Shown: positions 58,743 to 64,000 of the stretch, in pieces
Numbering within the stretch: the stretch's first letter is position 1
How the letters are laid out: each line of letters begins with the position of its first letter
DNA from: Pleurocapsa minor HA4230-MV1
GTDB taxonomy: Bacteria; Cyanobacteriota; Cyanobacteriia; Cyanobacteriales; Xenococcaceae
DNA length: 64,000 nt
Direction: 5' to 3'
NCBI GenBank assembly: GCA_019359095.1
Contig: JAHHHZ010000029.1
Span: 85,902-149,901, forward strand
Translations under genes and position numbers: made by a program
The notes under the pieces: generated by a model
The model's input: only the letters and a program-made list of their open reading frames with translations
Database searches by the model: none
Told to the model about the DNA's origin: nothing

Positions 58743-59723
58743 ATGTTTAGTTCCCCTCAAAATCAACAAGCTTTACCTCAATATTTAGACCGCGAAAGGC
58801 GGTCAAGCGCATATGCGGAGCGGTATCCTTTAGGAGGCCCTGCCTTTTTAAGGCAGGGAACGCTTGACATTAAAATCCCAGAATATCAAGGCAATCTTCA
58901 TCGCTCGCAAGAGCGTTTAATCCAAAGCCTACTTAAAATACCGAGTTATTGGAAACTCATACCCTGTATCAATAAAATACCTCTGGGTAAAAAATGGCAA
59001 CAAAACTATTATTCTCCCCAATTTCTCTTCCGTTCCCTCTTAAGAGAGGGCAAAGTTTGGGTCAGTGGCAAGAAAGGATTGTATCAAGCAGTTCCCAATG
59101 GCTATAGTTTGCTTTGTGGATACCAAAAAAGCGATCGCTATCTGGTATCGATTGATTGTGATTCGAGTCAAGCTTTAAGTCAATTCAAAGGAATGAATTT
59201 TCCTACCACAGTCAGCTATAGTTCTGGAAGACCTGGGCGAGGGCAGTTTTTGTATTATGTAGATCGACCTATTAAAAGCTTTAAACTCGGTAATGGTTTA
59301 GAAGTTAGAGGTAAAAATTTACTTTCCACCTTGCCTCCATCAGTTCACCCGATTACGGGCGAATATCATTGGCTAGTTTCTCCAGACAAAATGAAAATTC
59401 CTACTGTTTCAAGTCTTTGGGTTGAGTATCTGCGACCTAAACTAAAGATTCAACCCCAAGAACCAAAAATACAGTCAAACAAGCATAAGACTGTAGAAGA
59501 GTTGGTCTGTGCTATAAATCCTCTCTATGCAGACATCTACGATGACTGGATTAGGGTCGGTATGGCTCTAAAGGATTGGGATGAGGGATTGCTTGGGGTA
59601 TGGGAAGAGTGGAGTCGCAACTCAAGTAAATATAAGCCTGGAGAGTGTGCGTACCGCTGGTCAAGTTTTAACGGTACTGGGGTTACTTTTAGGACTATAT
59701 ATTATTACGCCAAGATTAGCTGA
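58743..59723 (+). CDS. Primase-polymerase (Prim-Pol/PriCT) with a repeat-derived insertion
   Basis: This 326-aa archaeo-eukaryotic-type primase is of the kind found on plasmids. The Prim-Pol core runs from about residue 60 to 220: WKLIPCINKIPLGKKW, SLLCGYQKSDRYLVSIDCDSS (catalytic D-x-D), YSSGRPGRGQFLYYV, GLEVRGKNLLSTLPPSVHP. A PriCT-like helical domain follows (about 240-326; LYADIYDDWIRVGMAL, YKPGECAYRW). Near residues 20-43 the sequence SSAYAERYPLGGPAFLRQGT comes from a palindromic repeat element (58802-58868) read in frame. This suggests that the N terminus tolerates insertions. It probably primes plasmid replication. Confidence 0.85.
   Translation: MFSSPQNQQALPQYLDRERRSSAYAERYPLGGPAFLRQGTLDIKIPEYQGNLHRSQERLIQSLLKIPSYWKLIPCINKIPLGKKWQQNYYSPQFLFRSLLREGKVWVSGKKGLYQAVPNGYSLLCGYQKSDRYLVSIDCDSSQALSQFKGMNFPTTVSYSSGRPGRGQFLYYVDRPIKSFKLGNGLEVRGKNLLSTLPPSVHPITGEYHWLVSPDKMKIPTVSSLWVEYLRPKLKIQPQEPKIQSNKHKTVEELVCAINPLYADIYDDWIRVGMALKDWDEGLLGVWEEWSRNSSKYKPGECAYRWSSFNGTGVTFRTIYYYAKIS
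58802..58868. repeat. Palindromic repeat element inside the primase gene
   Basis: Outer arms GTCAAGCG (58802-58809) and CGCTTGAC (58861-58868) and an inner hairpin CCCTGCCTT/AAGGCAGGG (58838-58858). 58811-58835 is identical to 31497-31521 in an intergenic element. The gene remains open through it. Confidence 0.8.
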
Positions 59724-59841
59724 GTCAATACTGAAGATATTTTTTAGAGCGAGATTTAGGCGATCGCATATCCGTAACATACGTACAGAACCAATTAATC
59801 ATATGATATTATATTATTAAAAGTTAATATTAATTGATAAT

Positions 59842-60066
59842 ATGCCGAAAAACATTAGCATCACAGTAAACGATATCAATCGCGAATTTCTCGATTCCCA
59901 AACTTCTAATCGTAGTGCTTACATTAATAAATTAATCGAACAGGAACGTAAGCGATATTTTACTGCGAGCATGGAAGCAGGTTACAAAGCTCAATCAATC
60001 GATCCTGATATACAAGAAGACGATCGATTGTGGGAAATCGCAGTAGGAGATGGTATTGAGGATTAG
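59842..60066 (+). CDS. MazE-like antitoxin
   Basis: This 74-aa protein overlaps the MazF gene by 17 bp. It begins with the ribbon-helix-helix-like pattern KNISITVNDINREFLDSQ and the helix RSAYINKLIEQERKR, and ends with an acidic tail (PDIQEDDRLWEIAVGDGIED) of the kind that wraps around MazF. It would neutralise the toxin and repress the operon. Confidence 0.8.
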   Translation: MPKNISITVNDINREFLDSQTSNRSAYINKLIEQERKRYFTASMEAGYKAQSIDPDIQEDDRLWEIAVGDGIED

Positions 60067-60400
60067 AAGAGGTGAAATTTGGTACGTTCGCTTAGACCCA
60101 GCCGAGGGAGATGAAACAAGAAAAACACGACCTTGCCTAGTTTTACAAAATGATATTGGTAATAAATTTGCCAATACAACTGTAGTAGTTCCCTTTTTAA
60201 GCTTGGGTAACTATCCATTTATTGTTAATATTTCGCCTACATCTCAGAACGGATTGGATCGAGACAGAGGACTTAACTTGAGTAAAATTAGGTCGGTTTC
60301 AATTGGCAGATTTAACAATCGAATTGGCATTATAGAAGACAGATACTGGACAGCAATAAAGAAAGCTCTTCTAGCCGAGTGCGGTTTTGTTCAATTGTAG
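60050..60400 (+). CDS. mazF: MazF/PemK-family RNase toxin
   Basis: This 116-aa endoribonuclease toxin shows the hallmarks RRGEIWYVRLDPAEGDETRKTRPCLVLQ (about residues 6-33, catalytic Arg in KTRP), VVVPFLSLG, and the helix ending. Length is typical. The overlap with the MazE-like gene implies coupled translation. The start could be the ATG at 60050 or a downstream TTG. It probably serves plasmid stabilisation. Confidence 0.92.
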   Translation: MVLRIRRGEIWYVRLDPAEGDETRKTRPCLVLQNDIGNKFANTTVVVPFLSLGNYPFIVNISPTSQNGLDRDRGLNLSKIRSVSIGRFNNRIGIIEDRYWTAIKKALLAECGFVQL

Positions 60401-60561
60401 CGAAACGGTCTTGGGGTGTCCCAAAGGGTATATCTTTAGATAAGCTTCGCGTCAGATTAATCATCGTAACCTTGATTCTCAATATATTTATTTCACTAGA
60501 ACATCTATTGCCAATCGGCTAACGCCTCATTAGCTCATGATGAATAACTTGATTAATTATC

Positions 60562-61491
60562 ATGACGATGAGCAAAGGCAAGAATAGAGCAAAGGCTAAA
60601 ACCAAGATTCATAAGAATTTTGCCACAGTTACTAAAAAATTGTTAGAACTGATCGACCGAGGAGTAACTCCTTGGCATCAGCCTTGGTATAGTATTGGAT
60701 ACCAGAATTTGCTAAGTCAAAAGCCATATTCTGGAATTAATCCCCTCCTCTGCACAATAGACTGTATATACCACAGTCACTCTAGCCCCTACTATATTGG
60801 CAAGACTCAGTCCAATGATAAGGGTTGGACAATCAAGAAAGGCTCAAAAGCAAACTGGCTTAGATGGGGTGGTGGTATAACCGTTACCGAGCAAGTTAAA
60901 GACGATCGAGGACAAGTTCAAGAAAAAGAGAAATTCATTCGTGCTTTTAAGTGGTTGATGGTATTTAATATTGATTGTATTGATGATAGTGAATCAGAGA
61001 TTAAGATTAAAGATTTTTTACCCCAACTAGCAGAAGTTGCAGATCCTGCTTTAGATGTGGAGATCCAAACTTTTGTTGACAGCTTGAAGGCAGACATAAC
61101 TTATGCTGGAAATTTAGCCTATCACGAATATCGAACAGGAAAGATTTTTATGCCTCCCCGCCATCAATTCAAGTCAAGAGATGGTTTTTGGGCTACTTTG
61201 CTCCACGAATTAATTCATAGTACAGCAACTGAATTAGGACGACCAATCTGCGGAGACATGGCAGATCCTATTTATCACCAGGAGGAATTGATTGCAGATC
61301 TGGGTGCTTCTTTTCTGGGCAATCGCTTTGGTTTGGCTAGTACCGAACTAGAAAACCATGCCTCTTACCTTAAGCATTACTGGTCACTATTAAATCTAGA
61401 TGCTCAGGCATTTTTCAATGCGGTCTATCAGGCTCAAAAAGCTGCTAATTACCTATTAGAGCTAGGGGGAATAGAAATAGATCTGGGCTAA
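60562..61491 (+). CDS. ardC: ArdC-type antirestriction protein
   Basis: This 309-aa protein has an N-terminal ssDNA-binding domain (FATVTKKLLELIDRGVTPWHQPW, SGINPLLC, GWTIKKGSKAN) and a C-terminal metallopeptidase domain with HELIH (215-219) and the third ligand in EELIADLGA (about 242). ArdC proteins protect incoming single-stranded plasmid DNA from host restriction during conjugation. All zinc ligands are visible. Its presence supports the conjugative nature of the element. Confidence 0.9.
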   Translation: MTMSKGKNRAKAKTKIHKNFATVTKKLLELIDRGVTPWHQPWYSIGYQNLLSQKPYSGINPLLCTIDCIYHSHSSPYYIGKTQSNDKGWTIKKGSKANWLRWGGGITVTEQVKDDRGQVQEKEKFIRAFKWLMVFNIDCIDDSESEIKIKDFLPQLAEVADPALDVEIQTFVDSLKADITYAGNLAYHEYRTGKIFMPPRHQFKSRDGFWATLLHELIHSTATELGRPICGDMADPIYHQEELIADLGASFLGNRFGLASTELENHASYLKHYWSLLNLDAQAFFNAVYQAQKAANYLLELGGIEIDLG

Positions 61492-61784
61492 GATAGCACC
61501 GAAAAGTAAGTAAATGAACTAGAGATAGTAAATTAAATATTTAGATCGCTATCTACACCATCAGGATGAACTGCACAGACTAAGTGGGGATTATGAGCAT
61601 AAAGAGTACAGCGATCGCAGTTGGGAATCTTGGACATGACAACATTATTGAAACTATTTCTAGTTTGTCACTTAAAACAAATTTGTTATATATTACAAAT
61701 GCGTAACATTTGTAAATATGACTTGGTATGTAAGATTTAGATAGCGATCGCGTAGCAAGCGCGTAGACATTGCTGTTTGTATCT
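61492..61784. other. Intergenic stretch with repeat-like sequence
   Basis: 293 bp between ArdC and the small acidic gene. It holds HIP1 sites and a GCGTAGACAT repeat-like segment near 61755-61772. I see no gene or clear terminator. Confidence 0.45.
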
Positions 61785-61970
61785 CTATGCTTCCTCTCTT
61801 TTAGTAGCAGCTTCGTTTTTGGGTGCCTCCTTAGCCCGAGCTGCTGCCAAACCTTCTTCATTAATTGCTTCGGGAGAAACTGATTCAGAAGCTATATCCA
61901 TCTGACCTTCAGCATTAGTATTGGGTTTGGCGGTAGAGCTTTTACCAGTAGCATTTTTCTTATCAGACAT
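61785..61970 (-). CDS. Small disordered acidic protein
   Basis: The 61-aa product is rich in Ala, Glu, Lys and Ser (MSDKKNATGKSSTAKPNTNA; ending AAARAKEAPKNEAATKREEA) without hydrophobic core, so it is probably intrinsically disordered. It is divergent from the hsp20 gene, 73 bp away. A stress-related or chaperone-client role is possible from context only. Confidence 0.5.
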   Translation of the reverse strand: MSDKKNATGKSSTAKPNTNAEGQMDIASESVSPEAINEEGLAAARAKEAPKNEAATKREEA

Positions 61971-62043
61971 AATAATTCAAATCAAAAACGTAAATTTATT
62001 TACATTTTGACTGGGTGCAAAAAACAGTCGATCGTTCCAAAGA

Positions 62044-62489
62044 ATGAATTCTTTACAACGCCAATTAAATCACTTGTTCGATGATACTTTGACTCCTGAA
62101 AACTGGGGCGATTTTGGCAATCTATCTAAAGTTCCTGCTGCTGAACTCACCGAAACTGATGATGCAGTACATCTCAAACTAGAACTTCCTGGCATGGAAG
62201 CTAAAGACCTAGACGTTCAAGTTATGGCTGACCGTGTAGCCCTAAAGGATTAGCTTCGCGTCCGATCGCTGGTGAACGCAGATCTGAAACCAAGACTGAA
62301 AAAGACGGTAGAACTCGCTCTGAATTTAGATACGGCAAATTCTCTAGAGTTATTCCTCTACCAGTACGGATTCAAAACACTAACGTTACCGCCGATTACA
62401 AAGACGGTATTCTTAATTTGACTCTACCCAAGTTTGAAGAAGAAAAAAATAAAGTAGTGAAAGTAAATCTTCTACAAGACGCTGAATAG
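62044..62489 (+). pseudogene. Hsp20 small heat-shock protein gene interrupted by a 23-bp repeat
   Basis: From the ATG at 62044 the frame encodes an Hsp20 N terminus (MNSLQRQLNHLFDDTLTPEN, KVPAAELTETDDAVHLKLELPGMEAKDL) up to VMADRVA, then stops at 62251-62253. Deleting 62241-62263 restores the frame: AGERRSETKTEKDGRTRSEF, RVIPLPVRIQN, YKDGILNLTLPKFEEEK. The 23 bp belong to the repeat family seen at 31401, and they split a HIP1 octamer (GC | GATCGC). The gene therefore appears recently inactivated. The 69-codon N-terminal product probably cannot oligomerise. Confidence 0.85.
62240..62263 (+). repeat. 24-bp repeat element copy within hsp20
   Basis: Exact reverse complement of 31401-31424. It contains the TAG that ends the truncated hsp20 frame. 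A related copy lies at the right end of the window (63937-63995). Confidence 0.85.
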
Positions 62490-62531
62490 TTTAGAAGAGA
62501 TAATGAACGCAGTCAAATAAATATTAGTTAC

Positions 62532-62563
62532 ACCCAGTCACTATTTAAGTAACTGGGTTTTTT
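62532..62563 (+). terminator. Rho-independent terminator after hsp20
   Basis: ACCCAGT (62532-62538) pairs with ACTGGGT (62552-62558), and the T-run continues to 62563. Located 43 bp after the hsp20 stop. Confidence 0.75.
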
Positions 62564-62626
62564 GTTGTAGGGCGATCGCGATTTATGAGGTATTCTTTCT
62601 AAAGATACTAATTGAACTATTCTTTT

Positions 62627-63280
62627 ATGGTTAACGCTGGCTATACCATTCAACAATTAGCAAAGCGACGAAAAAAACAATCAGTCAAAAAGTTTGCTGC
62701 TGCTACAATCTTATTTATTGCTCCAGCGTTAGCATATTTGATGTCGGGTATCACGGGAATATCCATATTGATTAATATTGGCTGTTGGGTAAAGAGCATA
62801 GTTTATATCCGAAAAGGACAGAGACTTTTGCTAGCATCGCAAAAAGCCAATTTAGGAGCGGAAGCTGAAAAATCTGTTGCTTTAATTCTTTCAGAACTAG
62901 AACGTGAAGGTTGGCAAATTGAATACAATATTTCCCTCAGACATTGGGGAGATGCAGATGCCTTCATACGTTCTCCTAAAGGTAATTGCTTTGTAGTAAA
63001 CACTAAAGGTAACGGCGGAACTATATTTTTCGACGGTACAAAATTGATGCTGCGCTACGGTCGAAAAGTGCATTCTTTCAGCAACAATAAAGACATTCTC
63101 AAAGCTGTAAAAGGTCAAGCAGCGACACTTAAAGAAATTTATCGAGTGCGTTTTGTTACTCCAATATTATGTTTTACCAACGCCAATTTAAATATTAAGA
63201 CAATAGACAACAAGATTGAAAATGTATATGTTTTAACTCACCGCTCATTAATTCGTGCGCTAAGAAGATTAGATAAATAG
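62627..63280 (+). CDS. NERD-domain (nuclease-related) membrane protein
   Basis: The product is about 217 aa from the ATG at 62627 (a TTG at 62612 would add five residues). The N terminus has a basic segment and two hydrophobic stretches (ATILFIAPALAYLMSGITGISILINI). The NERD domain follows: LGAEAEKSVALILSELEREGW, then WGDADAFIRSPKGNCFVVNTKG. The nuclease-like core Asp and Lys are present, although the usual E/D-x-K reads NTK. NERD proteins are thought to process DNA or RNA; their exact function is unclear. The gene is next to an acylphosphatase gene. Confidence 0.82.
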   Translation: MVNAGYTIQQLAKRRKKQSVKKFAAATILFIAPALAYLMSGITGISILINIGCWVKSIVYIRKGQRLLLASQKANLGAEAEKSVALILSELEREGWQIEYNISLRHWGDADAFIRSPKGNCFVVNTKGNGGTIFFDGTKLMLRYGRKVHSFSNNKDILKAVKGQAATLKEIYRVRFVTPILCFTNANLNIKTIDNKIENVYVLTHRSLIRALRRLDK

Positions 63281-63320
63281 CGATCGCCTCATGTATTAGT
63301 TTTGAGAATTGGGATAAGTT

Positions 63321-63593
63321 ATGAAAAAAATTAAAGCGATCGCTTCAGGTAAAGTTCAAGGTGTAAGTTACAGAATATATACACGCGCTCAAGCCAGACA
63401 ATTGGGTGTTAGTGGATATGTGCGGAATTTGAGGAATAGAGACGTGGAAATTGTGGCAGTTGGAGAAGTTGATGCTGTTGATGCTCTCATAGAATGGGCT
63501 AGGTCTGGTTCACCCGAAGCTGTAGTTAATAATCTGGAGGTAGAACTTATAGATAATGGTGAAGAATTCAAAGGCTTTGAAATTCGCTACTAG
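63321..63593 (+). CDS. acyP: Acylphosphatase
   Basis: This 90-aa acylphosphatase hydrolyses acyl phosphates such as 1,3-bisphosphoglycerate. The catalytic region GKVQGVSYRIYTRAQARQLG (10-29) contains the Arg and is followed by the catalytic Asn in GYVRNLRN. Length and fold pattern are complete. It is a housekeeping enzyme, unusual as plasmid cargo. It lies 40 bp after the NERD gene on the same strand. Confidence 0.95.
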   Translation: MKKIKAIASGKVQGVSYRIYTRAQARQLGVSGYVRNLRNRDVEIVAVGEVDAVDALIEWARSGSPEAVVNNLEVELIDNGEEFKGFEIRY

Positions 63594-63639
63594 AAGAATG
63601 TGATATCCTGGCAGCCTTGGCAGTCAACTATTACAGAAC

Positions 63640-63897
63640 GTGAGCGAACAACTAAATCTATTCAACATCAGACCAACTTACCGAGTAGAGCAACCGAAAG
63701 AGTTAATGAGCTTCGAGGCTCTACTGAAATGGAAATCTAGAATATTTGAGCATCAGCAACGCACGTTAAATACAGAACCACCGCAACAAACTAGCCTATT
63801 TGAACCGCCAAGAAGTCATTGTGACAGCGATTCTATTAATCCTTTTGAATTGAAGCTACATAACGCCCAGTTCTATAGAACCCATTTGAGATCTTAG
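63640..63897 (+). CDS. Small hypothetical protein
   Basis: The 85-aa product starts at GTG (63640), 46 bp after the acylphosphatase stop. It is rich in Phe, Pro, Gln and Arg (LNLFNIRPTYRVEQPKELM, QQTSLFEPPRSHCDSDSI) and has no membrane segment. The pattern LFEPP resembles protein-binding linear motifs (for example clamp-binding QxxLF; here QTSLFE). No family recognised. Confidence 0.5.
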   Translation: MSEQLNLFNIRPTYRVEQPKELMSFEALLKWKSRIFEHQQRTLNTEPPQQTSLFEPPRSHCDSDSINPFELKLHNAQFYRTHLRS

Positions 63898-63898
63898 G

Positions 63899-63917
63899 AA
63901 GAGGCTGCAAGCCTCTT
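63899..63917 (+). terminator. Terminator-type hairpin after the 85-aa gene
   Basis: AAGAGGCT-GCA-AGCCTCTT, a perfect 8-bp stem with a 3-bp loop 1 bp after the stop codon. Only a weak T-tract follows. Confidence 0.6.
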
Positions 63918-63936
63918 AATCATCAATCTAATAAAA

Positions 63937-63995
63937 CCCTAAAGGACTAGTCCTAAAGGATTAGCTCGCAAGCTCGCGTCCTTCGCGTCGCAGAG
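63937..63995. repeat. Repeat element copies at the right edge
   Basis: Two CCTAAAGGA units in tandem (CCTAAAGGACTAG and CCTAAAGGATTAGC), followed by a CTCGCAAGCTCGCG segment and the TTCGCGTCGCAGAGG end. The same family as 31393-31528 and the insertion in hsp20. It may continue beyond the window. Confidence 0.7.
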
Positions 63996-64000
63996 GTTGA

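Overview
The window looks like part of a large conjugative plasmid, or plasmid-like element, from a cyanobacterium. The evidence is the frequent HIP1 octamer GCGATCGC, an AT-rich base composition, heptanucleotide tandem repeats, several gene families known mainly from cyanobacteria (an SLH-domain porin, Uma2 nucleases, DUF4160/DUF2442 pairs), a partition operon, a type IV secretion system and toxin-antitoxin pairs. I see no rRNA, tRNA or CRISPR array. All assignments come from reading the sequence; no database search was run.

Layout. 0-3.7 kb is accessory: a WYL regulator, a Rieske oxygenase, an integron attC-like site, a remnant of a plastid-type terminal oxidase and a nucleotidyltransferase toxin-antitoxin-like pair. 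3.7-13.4 kb is a leftward T4SS operon in the order VirB2-, VirB4-, VirB5-, VirB6-, VirB8-, VirB10- and VirB9-like. 13.5-17.2 kb is a small island: BrnA with a truncated BrnT, a SLATT membrane protein, a Ser/Thr kinase, a dead gene and an HNH nuclease. 17.2-22.9 kb holds a 687-aa low-complexity protein and a 1163-aa protein with the DFDGD signature of two-barrel RNA polymerases, which most resembles cellular RNA-dependent RNA polymerases. 23.4-27.9 kb is an Argonaute module: a catalytically degenerate long Argonaute coupled to an unfamiliar 487-aa partner, bracketed by inverted repeats. 28-34.4 kb holds a replication and repair block: uracil-DNA glycosylase, beta clamp, gamma/tau, delta, a LuxR-type regulator and a methylase-like protein. 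34.4-38.5 kb holds parAB with 8-bp repeat arrays, a Uma2 nuclease and the VirD4 coupling protein. 38.7-49.6 kb holds an A-family DNA polymerase, toxin-antitoxin fragments, an AAA ATPase and a leftward cluster that includes a MobD-like ATPase. 50.5-55.8 kb is a 5.2-kb cargo segment (porin, azoreductase, MFS exporter, MocR regulator) with perfect 33-bp terminal inverted repeats and no transposase. 55.8-64 kb holds a DndE-like protein, a primase-polymerase, MazEF, ArdC, a broken hsp20, a NERD protein and an acylphosphatase.

How the parts fit. T4SS, VirD4 and a MobD-like ATPase provide transfer, ParA plus a small DNA-binding partner provide partition, ArdC provides anti-restriction on entry, and the polymerase, clamp, clamp loader and primase provide partly self-supplied replication. 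I could not recognise a relaxase or an initiator, so these may lie outside the window or be divergent. The most unusual items are the polymerase-like 1163-aa protein, the inactive Argonaute with its partner, the transposase-less cargo segment, and a repeat element that has broken hsp20 at a HIP1 site and entered the primase gene in frame.
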